From the NCBI GenBank assembly GCA_033063855.1, contig CP093829.1:22227537-22291536 (forward strand): a stretch of 64,000 nt of DNA. Reading direction: 5' to 3'. The DNA comes from Smittia aterrima. Its lineage: Eukaryota; Arthropoda; Insecta; Diptera; Chironomidae. Below, one piece after another: positions 1-12,989 of this stretch (its first letter is position 1; each line of letters starts with the position of its first letter). The notes beneath the pieces were generated by a model. It made no database searches. It worked only from the letters and a program-made list of their open reading frames with translations, and was not told the DNA's origin. The translations under genes and the position numbers were made by a program.

Positions 1-165
1 CCGGACGGTCCACCAGTAAATGAAGCAAAGCACTTCAACTACTTCAAAGAGAGCTTAAAGGTTTACAATCATTACAATTCACGAGGCGAAGTCGTCAACG
101 AGCATTTAATTCAAGACTATTATGATGAGAGCCAACGATATCAACATTTTTATCTCAACTTTTGA
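1..165 (+). CDS. 3' end of an unrecognised gene (C-terminal 54 residues)
   Basis: The window opens inside an open frame that reads 54 codons to a TGA at 163-165. The peptide is rich in Tyr, His and Asn and contains NHYNSRGEVVNEHL. I recognise no domain, signal or motif. No splice acceptor is visible, so it is the last exon or part of it, and the gene lies mainly to the left. An AATAAA at 189-194, 24 bases after the stop, fits a short 3' UTR and supports a real gene end. The product cannot be named from this fragment. Confidence 0.55.
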   Translation, partial: PDGPPVNEAKHFNYFKESLKVYNHYNSRGEVVNEHLIQDYYDESQRYQHFYLNF

Positions 166-3100
166 ACGGAGAGCAGTTTTATAGTTAAAATAAAATCGAC
201 GTAAGAAATATTGCGATCTGTTCGCAAATTACAATCAAGTGTTTGAATTCTTCGGCGCCACAGGCCTAAGCAAGTTCATTCCAATGTTTAAAGATTAGCG
301 TCATCAATCTTCTTCTGTTTATTGATATAAAATATTATAAACATAGCGAAAGTTTTAAAAATAAACTTGTTTAGTTAAGCCGATCAATTTAGTCTGAATT
401 CTTTTCAGAGAATCGATTCCTCCGTCACCGTCACAGCGACGATGTCATAGCTTTAACGAAAAGACGACAATGAAATCATCTCTGACTATCCCACGGACAA
501 CGAGCGCTGATATTGTGACGAGCTTTTCTCTTCGAATGACTCACTTTCAGTTTATTCTTCAAGAGACGCGTGCGTTTCATTTCCCCGAGCGTTCTTGCCG
601 CTTTAAAATTTGCCTTGCGCTGTCTCTCCGCTTTCAGTTGCAAAAATATCATCGAACGATTAGCATCGACTAAGAAGTGTTGCGGTAATCAAGAAGCGTC
701 AACCATACAGTGTTGGTTTCATTTGGCGGTGGTGACATTTAGAGTGGAAGAAGTGAATAATTTATGGAGCGTCAATAAAAGTCTGATTGTGATTAAAATT
801 CTGAATAAACAAACGTATTTAAATCAGCGAACGAAACTTGAGTGGATTACACTCGACACTCAAAGTGAGTGCACACAGGTATGTCGAGTACTTCACTTCC
901 TTCGAGCGAGACTCCAGAATCTCGTCTCGCTCGATCTCATTTTTTTCCCCTTTCACATTTACATAAAACATGGCTCTTCATAAAACATTCATCTCGAAAG
1001 CAGGAAAATAATTTCTTCCTCACGAGACTCGCTTTCTCACTTAAACATATCCGAGCCGGCTTGAATAAAACATAGTTCTTGAACATCTTGCAAAGTTTTT
1101 CTAAGCTCAAACGACGAAGAATTTCAAGGAAAACTTACACTTCAGCATTGTTCAAACACAAAGTTAGTTGGGGGAAGTTGTTAAGGAATGAAATGCAGTC
1201 GTAAATTAATAAACTTTATTATTGTTGTTGTGATGTCAGAGGATGAAACACAAATCGCGTGTGGCTGATGTGAATCGAGTGAGCAATTAATAATTTAAAT
1301 CGTCTGAAAGTGAGATGGATCATCGTTCAAATTCAAAATTAATGAATCGGTTTAAAGCTTATGATGACAATTTCAACAGAGAATCGAGTCAAAGATTAAC
1401 AATTTGGTCGTAAAAATGAATTTCTAACAAACGGCAGTTCGGGATGGCATCGAACAAAACGCAAAGTCATAAAATAAATTGAACATTAATGTCTTCCATC
1501 TTCTGTTCATCAATAAAATCATCGCGCAAAAGTTTTCCCGCAAAATTTCCTCTTCGTTTGTTACATCAATTATTGATATTGAGGCTTCGTGTTGACAGTA
1601 AAATCGATCGATTGCATTGTGTTATGGAGGCGGAGGTTTCTCTCTCATTCACTTCTAATTTATAAATTCGAATCGTGTGAAAATGTCGAGCGCTCGCTGC
1701 TGATTTTATTGCTTTCAGACTCCGAGAAGTTTTTTATTTTCTTCTTAAACAAACTTTATTTTTCTTCTCCTGATTCGACTTCATCTGCCGATTGCCTACA
1801 CACGTTCGATGAGCACCTCGCTTTGGGTGTGGAGTATTATAAGTTCTTATCTCGCTTATCTAAACCTAGACTCTCTTTACTTTCTCATTGAAAAACGTGC
1901 TCAAGTGAAATTCTTTCGTAATCTGAGTTGTGCAGTGTGAGATGAATGGAAAAAGTTTTTTTTTGTTCTAAATAATTCAAAGATGTAAATGAATGTTTGT
2001 GTTCCTTTTGCAAGGTGCAGTGACTCATCGTCGCACTTCCATGAAAGTAAATTTTGTAAATTTATTTATCACAATTCAACTTCACTTCGAAGCTATGAAA
2101 ATCAAATTTTCTTTTTACTTTTCCTTCTTCGATCTAAAGTTTGAAGAATTTGCATCAAAATCCAATTAGAATTGCTTAATTTATGTTTCAGTGAGCTTGA
2201 ATAAATTTCCTGTCAAAACAATATTCGCGAAATTCAACACGACGAACGTAAAATTATCATTTTATTACTTTGAGGAGTCTACGGCGTCTAATAATCGTAG
2301 ACGAGCATTAATCGATCGAGTTCATTCGAAAAAGCGACTCGTCAACCACGGCTCAAGAGAAACGCTCGCGAATATTTTGATTACTAATAAAATTCAGTGA
2401 TTGAATCAGCGATGTAAATAACGAGAGTGCAAACAGCCGATGATTTCATTGTTCGCCTTGGAAGGGAGCGAGAAGCGAAGCAGATAAGAAAGAAGTTACG
2501 AAGGCAGTTTTTCACATGAAGAGGCAATATAAATTCACGAGGCATCAGCTTTTATGCCACCCACGAACATCAGATTCAAATGCGACATGTACAAATGAAA
2601 CTCCCGTGTCTTCATCGTCTCCATCGTCAGCCGTTAACCTAAAGCTGATTCCCCTATTCAGATGAAGCTTATGCTGTAAGCTTTCCTTTGTCTTAGCAAT
2701 GCACAAGAATAATGAAAAAGTTTTTTTTTTGTTGTAATCAAGCGACTTTCCTGAACGAGACACAATTCAATCGTTAAGTGTAGGAAGAGTGACTTTTAAT
2801 TCATTACTTGGCATGTAAAGTTGTCATTAGCTAAGTGTAGTGCTTGTTTATTCTTAATGCGCATCGCTGATTGATTTCAATTGACTTTCGAAAATCATCG
2901 CACATTTGTCGTAATTAAACGGATTGCGTGTGGTGTCGATTGCGAATCGTCAAGTGCAACCGATTGAGTTGCCTTCAATTGACATTGTTCTGTTCGCTAT
3001 CTAATTTATGACATCTCTCGCGACAAGATTATTAATGATGGAAAAAGGTTTTCTTGACACTCTTGAACCTACGACAACAAAGTTTTTGTTCTCTGCCTAT

Positions 3101-4178
3101 TTCTGTTCTCTCTCTTTCTACGTTTATATTTATATTTAAACGGAAAGGCAAACTGACACACATTCGCAAGCAAGAAACTCATAAATGATAAATTGCAGAA
3201 TAAATTGACAGTCTCTCGCTATTTGCATCTGCTGCAACCGTGTTCGATTGCAAACAGTTTTCATTGCGGATTGAAATCGCATCAATAAGAATTTGCGGAG
3301 TCTCTTCCGGGAGCAGATAAAGCTCGAACGGAAATTCAAGCATAAATAGCAAATCGTAATCGCGTCAATAATGCATTTGAAGGGAGTAAACTCAACGTTT
3401 CCTGAAACATAAATTTCGCTATCGAAATCGAGTGGCGAGAGAACAAGCCTCGCATTGTTTCACTTTTCAAACGTTTCGCGTGAAGAAAATTCGCCCGAAA
3501 CTCTTTTTTGTCATTTCAGTTGCGAATTTTCTTCTCGCCAGTTGAGTCGATGTGCTTGCTCTAAAGCTTTCAGTAAGACTCGAGTTTATTAAAATCAACG
3601 ATAGATCATCGGAACGAGAATTGATTAATGTAAGTGCGAAATGCAAAATGTCAGAGAGAAATTAAATTGCTGCAGCAAATGAGCTGAGAAATAAGATGCG
3701 TTGTGTCAGATTTTGTCTGTTTATCTTCCTGACGATACATTTATTGAATCGCTAAATGTTTAAGCAAACAGAATGTGCATCAGCAGTTTATCAAACAAGA
3801 AGGCTAAGTCAGTGAGTCAAAGACAAGGCTTTCAAATCAAATGTAATCGCTGTGAAAGAAAACGAAGAATGAAACTAAGAAAATATTTGATGACATAAAT
3901 GTTTTGTCGAATATTCTTTCTTGGTTGGAGCCGAGAAACGAGAAGCAACAAAATATTTGTTTTGTTTGCGTTCAAGTGAAATTCAATACTTCCACATTCG
4001 AGCTGAGTTGAACAACTTTCATTCTATGCGCTCAACTCACTAGCAGGTGTATCAACATTTGTTTTAATTATATTCGTAAATGAAGCGTCTCCATTTCGCT
4101 CCATTCCCGACACTCAAACTTGACCTTTTTCCTAGAGCTTCGCGAGGTTTAATTGCTCTTGTTTGTTTCTCTTTTCAG
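166..4178. other. Intergenic or 5' non-coding region, no gene seen
   Basis: About 4 kb of AT-rich sequence with only short overlapping open frames on both strands. None has splice support or a recognisable protein. AATAAA signals near the left end belong to the preceding gene. The right end closes with a pyrimidine tract and AG at 4177-4178, used as acceptor for the first coding exon of the lectin gene. One or more untranslated 5' exons of that gene may therefore lie here, but I cannot place them. Confidence 0.5.
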
Positions 4179-4216
4179 ATAAAGTTTTAGCGCCTGCGAT
4201 TAAAAAAGTTTTCACG

Positions 4217-5836
4217 ATGAGTCAGACGTTCGTTCTCTTAACCGTTTCGCTGTTGATCGCAGTAGTTCACACCCAAGATGACCTTCAACCTCACAACCAG
4301 CCAAACTTTAGACATAAGCCATCGCTAACGAGGGCTCGACGAATGTACGCGCTTTGCCCTCCTGACTTTACGAAAATCGGCAACGACTGTTATTATCTGT
4401 CGACGAAGAAGGAAAGTTGGTTGGACGCTCATTTCGACTGCAAAGATAGAAACAGCAAACTTGCTGAGCCCTTGAAATTCGCCGACAGAAGACTAAGAAA
4501 ATATTTGAAGAACAGAGATCAATTGATTGATGACAAATGGATCGGAGGAATGTACAATTGGCAACAAATGAAGTGGCAGTGGGGATATAACGGAGGCGAT
4601 ATGAAGTATCAATCATTCGGAAACGACGAAGGAAGGTAAGCAAATCGAGTGGCAAAACGTGTCGTTCCATCTAATCCTCACATTCTTTCTCTCTCTGTGT
4701 TCAGCCGTTCCGACTTACGCTATCATTGCACAACCATGGATCCCAAAAATGATTACATGTAAGTTGGTTTGATGAATTGCCTTCGATGTTGATTGAGCTA
4801 ACTCAATTTTTCCGCACAGGTGGTCGGCGAAAGACTGCACTGAGTCACATTTGTTCATCTGCCAACATCGAATGTCGTATGTGAACGAGAAAAACCGCCA
4901 GAAAGTTTATACCAAGTGGAATGAAACATATCCGAATCAATTAGCAAACGAAGTGGAAGTCTACGTGTCAACGAATGCCAACGGTAATCGTAGGTGAGCA
5001 ATTTGACTGCAAGCTTTTTCCCTTTTTCTGCTAGTCCCATCGTCGGGTTTTGCTGTTATCTCGATTGAGTAGAGTTAACTCAATCATTTAATTATCTGCT
5101 CGCTATTTATTGATCTGTCGTTTAACCGTTTTGTTTTTTCCGATTGACTAATAACAGCCAAATTCGAAATATATCGAAGAGGAATCGCACGACCGCCAAC
5201 AGAGGAATTCAATTAAGCAACCAGACACCGAAGAGCGAAACAGCTGACAATGCACCAGACTATTTGCCGTACAGCGCTTACAGTAACTTAGAACATATGC
5301 AGAAAGCTCAAGAAGACGTCATTCACCCATTGCGAAGCCCTCATGCTGAGAATACGAAGCAGCAGTCGATGAAGCCTCGGAAACGTCATTCGCGACCTTT
5401 GAAACTAACTGGAGAAGTTAACTTGGGAACAAATAATTTGAAAAGCGAGAGACGACAGAGACAACGATCTCGAACAGTCGCGAAATCTGTTAACACAATT
5501 GACGAGACAGTCACAGACGCCGGCCGTCATCATCATCATAACAATATTCCAAATGAAATTCCGGCTCTTGAAGCTATTGCTGAGACCTCAACAGATCAAA
5601 TGACGACGACGACAACAACAACTACAACTGAACAATCAATTCTAGAAACCACTCAAGCTCCAATCGAGAAATCTACAATTTCAGAAGCAAAAGCGAAACT
5701 CGACGAGAAAGCTCATAGAAGAGAACGTCTAAGGCAGAAACTTGCAGCGCTCACGCCTGAAGAACGACAAGCTTTTCTTTTAATGAAACAACAGCGAGCC
5801 GATGCCAAGAAGAAAGGCTTGAACTACACCCACTGA
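4217..5836 (+). CDS. Secreted C-type-lectin-like protein with long basic/Thr-rich tail
   Basis: Coding exons 4217-4635, 4705-4758, 4820-4993 and 5158-5836 join in phase into 441 residues. The first AG at 4178 precedes the ATG by 38 bases, so the gene has an upstream untranslated exon. Residues 1-20 are a clear signal peptide. RARR at 39-42 is a possible furin site just before the lectin domain. The C-type lectin fold spans about 47-173: Cys47, Cys58, a WIGG core (the family's WIGL position), Cys148, Cys164 and Cys172. The EPN/QPD and WND calcium and sugar motifs are absent, so calcium-dependent sugar binding is doubtful. The remaining 265 residues are disordered and Lys/Arg/Gln-rich, with a His run and a ten-residue Thr run, suggesting O-glycosylation. 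Likely an extracellular recognition or structural protein; the specific orthologue was not identified. Confidence 0.85.
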
Positions 5837-6045
5837 GCAGTCACGACTCTCAGACATTTAAACGTACTTCAAAATATTTCTGCTAAATTGAATTTTTTTC
5901 GAATTTAATGAAGATTTTTCATTCGTTTGAAAATGCCAAAAAGAGCTTTTACCTCTCTAAAAGTAAAGACGTTCGGAAGAAAGTTCAAAGAATCGTAAAA
6001 AGGTTTTTCTTCGATTTAAATGACAAGAGCAAAAACACAAAAAAA

Positions 6046-6051
6046 AATAAA
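6046..6051 (+). terminator. Poly(A) signal of the lectin-like gene
   Basis: AATAAA lies 210 bases after the lectin stop codon, in an A-rich tract, and is the first canonical signal downstream. Confidence 0.45.
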
Positions 6052-9000
6052 AGAAGAAATAAGTAAAAGTCACTTTAACTCATTGATCCAAAGTTTTCTC
6101 TCACAGCAAACCTTAAAAGCTCCTCTTTAACTTAATTTTAATGAGATTGCAAATCGTCTAATAAAATCACCAACATAAGAACAAGAAGAATTAATTAAAA
6201 GTGTTGTTTCACTTGGAGGGCGAATTTAAAGTTAAGTCACGTCGTTGCTTTAAATCTTTCTTTAATTCTTTCGAATCAAACATGACATGTCTGTCACTTT
6301 CATTTTGAAGAAACACGCAAGCACGCGATCCCGGCGGCAGGAACGTGACGACGTCACTTTCCCACAACCCTCTCGCCAAGTAGTTCACATAAATTTCGCT
6401 GTGACATTTTCAATCTCGTTTAGCCCAGCATGGCACGTTCAACTTCGCATCTCTTTCCGGCCGCGGGTCTTATTAAACGAAGCAATTGCTCATGAGAGTG
6501 GAATGAAGAAATTAAGTGATTGCAAACCCATTGATTAAAAACCTGTTCGATGTATCTCTCGTTGTTTCAACTCAACTCATTTTTATTTTCCTTTCTTTTT
6601 GCGCATTCTTGGCACAATTTTTCATCCTCTGACACGTGGCACGGCAAATTATGCTGCTCAAGTACGCATCTGGAGTCTTCTGGCACATTAACAAGACTCA
6701 GCAATGAAACGTCTCCCTTATTCGGCATGACAAACGGCAGATGACAATCAAGTTAATGCCGTGAAATGAAAGACGAATTTATTTCCGAAATGCCTTTGAT
6801 GTTTCGTACTGGAGTTTAACTCATTCTGATGTTCGCGAATGGAGTGTTGTGTGCTATTGCTCACACGCTCTAAAAATAGGTTTTATAGGACCGCGTGATT
6901 AACGATAAAACATGTGGCGGTGCAAATATCGCTTGTGCTCTTAAAGTTCATGTTCATAATAATTTTACGATGCTTTAAAGTTTATGTCGAGACGAAGCGA
7001 ATGAATTTCTTTTGGACAGAACGCTTAGCAAATGTCCGACAACGTGACATAAATTCGCGTACATGGCCGAGAGAGAAGATGAATTTAATGTTGACAGGCT
7101 TTAAAAAAAAAAGAAGTTGCAGAACATGAAATTTGATTAAAAGTTATTTTCTCATGGAAATTACGACCCATCTAAACACCAGCAAAGTGCTTCATTGAGC
7201 GCTTTTAATTTTCACAATTTAATTACCTCGACGATCAAAGTCGTAAACTTCGAGCATCTTTAACCTTTCGCCTCTCAGGAACATTTCCTCTAAGCTACAC
7301 CCTTCTCCTTTTTCGCATCGGCCAAATCAAACAGCAGAAGCCTCATGAACTCGCCTGACCCTCTCGAGAAATGAGGAAGCGAATGATATTAAGCGAATTC
7401 TTTTGTTTTAATTTTAGAATCTGAAGTGGAAACATCAAAGACTTCACAAGCCTCGAAAATTATTCTAATAAACTTTTTGTTTGAATGTTCTTTGTTTTGT
7501 GAATCTGAGAACTTTGTTAAGTTAATGAAGCTACTGAACGTCTTAGATACGAAATCATTGGCAGTCAAGTTCAAGGTCAATCCAATCGCGCCTCTCTCTG
7601 TTCCATAAACGCTTCAGCTTGTGTATCGCATTATTGCCACACGTTCTAACCACTTCAATCGTCATCGCACGAGTGACCACAAAGTCCATACATTCGAGAT
7701 TTTCCTTTGCAGCGGTGAGTGCGATAAAAGCAAAGTCGATGTGGGTGAAAGACGTTCGCAAATGGTCAAAGCCGCGATGAATTTTTGCTTCGTTGTTAGA
7801 TTTTGCCGATGTTTAGATTTCAACTCATCGCCAAATGTCGTCGCTAAAAATAGTCGAACGCCCGTCGATGATATATCGCGATAGTTAAACTGATAATTTA
7901 AATAAACAAGAAGGAAAACTCACATAAATCTAGCGGCGCGGTCTTCAATGGCAATGACGAAAATAACTTTTCGTAGAACTTGTTGTAAACTACTGTCTAC
8001 CGAGGGATTTCATTGATGAAATACGGTGAGTCAGCAACCGTCGGTCAATGAAAAGCGGGAATAGATTTCACGTGCGGTTTGTGTAGAAATTGAAACAAAA
8101 ACAAAGCAAAAAGCCTGGCGACGATAAAACTGTTTCATTGAACGGCGTCGAGCTTCGCGAAATGTTCAATTAACATTTTTCTCAGATGCCACCACGCGGC
8201 AGTTCACAACATTTCAGCTCATTTGGTATTTTTAGAATTCAGTTTCGCAATAAAACAACCGAAATTGTATCCGCTGATCGTGCGAATTGAAACATCAATA
8301 AATATTCGAGCGAGAGAGTTAAGGCAAATTAGATTCGTTTGGCGATTTGTTCTCGTCTCGATTTCCTTTCCCAATAAAACTTTTTTATTCTCACTTCTTT
8401 CTCGCATCACGTTTCACATACAAAATGACTCCGTCGTCAAGTACCAGCAACTCGTGGCCGTAAGCGAAGCCTAAAGAAAACTTTCATCCGAGCAGTAGCT
8501 CAAGCGAATTTAATGGATTTACTGGCGAAGCACGATAAATAGGCTAAAGTAGAATTGATGTCTTCTCATTTACTTCTTGAAGCAAAGCCGCACGAGGCAG
8601 AAAACATTTTTCAGTCGCTCGATGCAAGCAAGAGGAGAAAGAGACTAATCGACGCCCCAACTTGAACCTTTCGCTAAATTTATTCACGAACAGGTTTGCA
8701 TTTTGAAAGACAGAACGGCGGATCATGAACATGTAAATCTTGTCTGCCAGAATGCAGAAATCTCGCCGCTAAGTGAATGAATAATATCGGGAAATCCATC
8801 TTCGTTGAATGTGTGTGGGAGTCGTCGGCTGGAAAAGAAGACAAAAAATGAGAATTATTGTTTACGCAAATCCAACGACGACAATCTTCGCCATTTAATA
8901 GAATCCACAAAATATCTCAAGAATCCACACGATGAGAAATTATTAAGCTTCTTCACATAATGGGCAACTGTGAGATTCTGCAGCATTCTCTTCGTTTTAT

Positions 9001-10099
9001 TTATGGTCCGACGAAGCTTGCGAAGGAAAGCGAAGAGCAACATGATAAGATTTTTGGCGAAAAACACTTCGCTCTAGAAGTCAGAGAGAATTTACGATGC
9101 TTATGCTTTCATTTGAATGTTTATCGCTGCTTAGATTTGCGTGTGTGGTTTATTTATTAACCAGGGGAAAACCTTTAGAGAAACGAACATGCAATTTTCC
9201 CCGACAAACTCTCAGACGGAGCATCGCCTTCGCTTATTTACTAACAAATCCACCGCAGAGGTAAAGCAAGCAACTACTTTGTTGGAAAATGCTTCGAGCG
9301 GTTCACCATGCTCAATTGCAGTGCGGCGAAAGCAACTCGTTAGTTAATGTTGGAAACTGAAATTTAGGTTCACACATAATTGCTTCAGACAAAAACTTCA
9401 AAGAAAAACAGTTTTCGAGAAGCTCATTCCATTCGAGTGAAAGAGAGCGAGTCATTCGGAACAAACGAAAAGTGAAACAGGGAAAATCCTTCTCGAATTC
9501 GCGGTCAACGTATTCATCGCTCGTAGGAGGCGATCAATGATGTAACGGACGCCGTGATGTCATTTCAGAAAGTTTATTGTGAAAATGATTCAGCCGATCT
9601 TGTTTTGCATATTCAATTAATCAAAAGTTATTAATCGAGGTTCCAACGAATGAGCAAGCTCGTCACCTTGTTTGCATTTGATAATTATTCATTCTCTCGA
9701 CACTTAATGAAAATACTTTCGTGGAAATCTCGCGGAGACAATGGATACAGGCGCCCGACATCATCTCAAGTTACGATCTGTCATGATCTCTGTTTACGTT
9801 TAAAGCCCACACAGAAAGAGCTTCGCACATGTTGCTCATGAATCTAAATCGAGAAAGTGAACAGCATCGACATGACAAGGTCGTGCATAATTAGTCAATT
9901 AATCATACTCGCATTATATCGCAGCAGCATCGACGCGGTTCTTTATAGCACATAAATTAAGATAAATCACCGAGGGGCCGTAATTAAATTATAATTCATA
10001 GTGAAACCTTGCTCAAGGGTCTACTGACTCGAAGATTTCGAGACAAAGTAGCGAAGGTGGCGACAAGGCGTTATTATTATCTGTTAATTCCGAGAAGTC
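6052..10099. other. Gene-free region
   Basis: Four kb without a supportable gene. The open frames here are short, overlap on opposite strands, and show neither flanking splice sites nor recognisable proteins. I see no tRNA-like clover-leaf, transposon ends or long repeats. It may hold regulatory DNA of the lectin gene. Confidence 0.45.
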
Positions 10100-10274
10100 A
10101 ACGATTTCATCGCATGACGAGATTAGATCTGATTCGAGAGACCCAAATCATAAATCACTTCTTGTCTTTCTAATTCTTTATTCTTTTAAATCTCTTAAAC
10201 TACATTTTTCTCATCTTGAATGTTTAAAATAAATAATGCGAATAATTGTTAAATAATTTTAATCTTAAAGCAAA
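10100..10274. repeat. Left copy of a diverged direct repeat flanking the F-box gene
   Basis: About 175 bp that recur at 12100-12283 in the same orientation, starting with AACGATTT..CGCATGACGA and ending with AATTTTAATCTTAAAGCAAA. The copies differ by scattered substitutions and small indels, so the duplication is not recent. The offset is 2000 bp, spanning the whole F-box gene. No terminal inverted repeats are seen. Confidence 0.85.
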
Positions 10275-10419
10275 TGGACAGAAATTTTTGTTCTAATTCA
10301 TTTAAGTTCTTGTTAGAACAATTTCGAATCACTACCAGCGCCTTTAAAAAATAAGTGGAAAGTGTGGACAATAACTAAGGAATGGATTATTTAGATCTAA
10401 AAGAATGAAACGTCCCATG

Positions 10420-10425
10420 TTTATT
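10420..10425 (-). terminator. Poly(A) signal of the F-box gene
   Basis: AATAAA on the minus strand, 30 bases beyond the stop codon of the F-box gene, with further overlapping AT-rich signals just downstream. Confidence 0.5.
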
Positions 10426-10454
10426 ATTTTATTTAAAATTAAATTATTTTATTT

Positions 10455-11888
10455 TTAAATGAGGCAATTACAAATGTCCTCACGACAGTCGAATGGAAAA
10501 CTTGATATCTTGTCGCTTATTTTCTTCAGTGACTCTCTGTCGATTCCTCTCAAATTGTGAATTTTTATTTCGTCAAACTTTCTATTCATTTCAATTATGT
10601 CTTGAACCGTTTCTTGATTAATTTGGACGATGCTGAGTCTTTTTACATTTGGCATGAGCTTCAACAAAAGTTTTTTGCTTTGAGTTTTAAAATGACCTTT
10701 CAATGTTAGTTCAGTAATCGTTAAAGATTTTTCGAATGGAACAAAATTACCTGAACGTGAAGACTTAGGAAGGTATTCAAATCCAAAATGCTTTAGACTG
10801 AGTCTCTTGAGCTTTGACAATTTAAGGATTATATTGACGGAGCGCACCCCGATCCACAAATCGGTTGTCAATTCTTCCAGGTGATCACTTTGCATTTGAA
10901 GGAAGTTCTGAAAGTTATGAAGAGATTGTAAAATATTTTTAACACCGTCACCCTCAGACAGCATTGCCAAACATTTGAGCTTGAATTCAAATTGGCGCCA
11001 AGATTCATCTTCAAACATTTCATTCAAGTTTATTTCGTGAAGCGTCAAACTTTGAAGTTTATTGAAACTTTTCAACATTGTCATTGTCAATTCTTTGTCA
11101 ACAGTTCGCAGAGATTCGTAACCATAAAATCTATACTCAAATTTTTCGATAGCTGACGAGTTTTTCAAGAATTCTCTAACATATCCCCTCTTGCGATCAT
11201 AATGAATTATTTTCAACTGTTTGAGCTTGGGAAACGGTAAAGGATTGAAAGTTGGTTCCGGAATTGTTTCGTCATGTTTTGCAAAGACGTTTCTAATAGA
11301 AAGACATTCAACTGTCGATTGGATGGATGAAAAAAAATTATACATATCGACTTTACTAGGAAAGTGAGCACATCCGACTGCAACATCTTTCCAGCTAGTC
11401 TTCGTATTAAAGAATTCCATCACCCTTTTACTCCCTTTAACGAAGCTCACATTATTCCTGGTCTTATCTAATCGAAACATTTCAATGTTCTGATATAGTC
11501 TCGAGCTATTCATCAGCAAATCGCAATCTTCATGCACTAACCCACTTAGATTCATTTTAAAAACCATTCTTATTTTCGCCATAAGAACTTTTGATGAAGC
11601 GATGAAATTGTAATGAGTTGGACTGGCTTCGGAAATCTTAATCAAATCGTTGACGTTAAAATGTTGAAAGATAATTTCCGGAATGTCGAGAAATCGTGAG
11701 AAATATTCCAAAGGATCCAAGTTCGTCTCACTCAGTTCAGATAATTTAACAATTTTCTTCCGAGGTTCTTCGTTTAAAACAATTTCTGCTTTTGTTTCCT
11801 CCATTGACTTGCTCTCACCGATCGGATCCTCAGTGGAAATATTTTTATTCACTGACTTAGGTGAGTTCGATGCTGAAATTTCTTCCAT
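10455..11888 (-). CDS. F-box protein with leucine-rich-repeat-like C-terminal half
   Basis: A single uninterrupted frame of 477 residues starting at a true ATG. Residues 1-60 are polar and disordered. An F-box fits residues 66-108 (FLDIPEIIFQHFNVNDLIKI followed by a conserved-looking helix). The rest shows irregular leucine-rich repeats of about 25-30 residues (for example LQSLTLHEINLNE and LKRLSLKHFGFEYLP). F-box proteins bridge Skp1 of SCF ubiquitin ligases to a substrate, and leucine-rich repeats usually bind the substrate. Intronless F-box/LRR genes of this form are often lineage-expanded in flies, so no one-to-one orthologue is claimed. The gene sits exactly between two direct repeats, suggesting it was part of a tandem duplication. 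Confidence 0.8.
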   Translation of the reverse strand: MEEISASNSPKSVNKNISTEDPIGESKSMEETKAEIVLNEEPRKKIVKLSELSETNLDPLEYFSRFLDIPEIIFQHFNVNDLIKISEASPTHYNFIASSKVLMAKIRMVFKMNLSGLVHEDCDLLMNSSRLYQNIEMFRLDKTRNNVSFVKGSKRVMEFFNTKTSWKDVAVGCAHFPSKVDMYNFFSSIQSTVECLSIRNVFAKHDETIPEPTFNPLPFPKLKQLKIIHYDRKRGYVREFLKNSSAIEKFEYRFYGYESLRTVDKELTMTMLKSFNKLQSLTLHEINLNEMFEDESWRQFEFKLKCLAMLSEGDGVKNILQSLHNFQNFLQMQSDHLEELTTDLWIGVRSVNIILKLSKLKRLSLKHFGFEYLPKSSRSGNFVPFEKSLTITELTLKGHFKTQSKKLLLKLMPNVKRLSIVQINQETVQDIIEMNRKFDEIKIHNLRGIDRESLKKISDKISSFPFDCREDICNCLI

Positions 11889-12099
11889 TCTTAGTTTTAC
11901 CTAAAAAACAAAAGAGAAATAAAATGAATGTAAAAATTCAGATGAGGCTAATGCGAGCGACTGTTACCTTCTCGAATGTTGAGGTTGAAATGGTTTATTC
12001 GGAGACAATGTTATTTTATTTCTATTTGTAATTTCTCCGAAATTTTTCAGATTACAACTAAGAAGCGCATTTCGAAATGCACTTGAATCAGACGCTGTA

Positions 12100-12283
12100 A
12101 CGATTTTTTCGCATGACGACATTAGAATCTAATTAGATTCATTTGAGAGAACCAAATCATAAATCACTTTTTGTCTTTCTAATTCTTTATTCTTTAAAAT
12201 CTCTTAAACTACATTTTTCTCATCTTGAATGTTTGAAATAGATAATGCGAATAATTGCTAAATAATTTTAATCTTAAAGCAAA
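12100..12283. repeat. Right copy of the direct repeat flanking the F-box gene
   Basis: Partner of 10100-10274, same orientation, about 184 bp. It carries a short insertion (AATCTAATTAGATT region) relative to the left copy. It lies about 210 bp upstream of the F-box start codon, while the left copy lies downstream of its stop. Confidence 0.85.
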
Positions 12284-12989
12284 GATAAATAAAAAGTTAT
12301 TTCGTGTACGTAAAGTGTTTTAAAAAAAGTTAAAATAAAGATTTTTAACTTCGCTATTTTCCGATTGGTAACTCATTTTGTTTAAAAGGAGATTTGAAGG
12401 AATGTGTCTCGAAAAGCTCGAGTCGAATGCAGAAAAGCATTTGCACGATAAATGAAATTGTTTCTTGTAGCAAATCTAACTTAAATCGATAAATTTTCTT
12501 CTTTTCATTTTCATTGCGATGACTTAGTTATGTGTTATCACAATCATGAACTACTTGTTTGAATCAATTTTTAGTTTACTCGGACAGCTGTTCTAGCTAA
12601 GTTTTTATAAAATTTATACAATTTCAATAACAAATTTTGCAATCTTAAAAATTTTGTCTTCCTCTACTTAAAACTCCAATTTCGACCTTGTTCAATATTT
12701 CCACTAAATCAGGTAAACTTATTTAAAATTCTTGTATAATTATCTCGTTGAAATAGTCAAATCCGATCTCTCTGAGAAAAGAGGAATTACGAGAGGTTTT
12801 CTTTTTGAAAAGGATTTAAAAAGTTTTTTCAGTTTAAAAGTTGTTGATGGACTGAGCCATCAAAGTTTTGATGAGACTTGAGCTAATACCGCTTATGCTT
12901 GTTTCCGCTACACTCAAGATCATCGCGACTTTGATAAACTCGATAAAGAGTCCGAGGTTAGGAATAAAATTCGACATAAAATGCACTTT

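Noticed and set aside
570..983. 137-codon plus-strand frame near the left edge
   Set aside because: Overlaps other frames, no recognisable protein, no splice or poly(A) context.
10100..12283. Long terminal repeats of a retrotransposon
   Set aside because: The repeats are short, lack TG..CA ends and target duplication, and the enclosed frame is an F-box gene, not retroviral.
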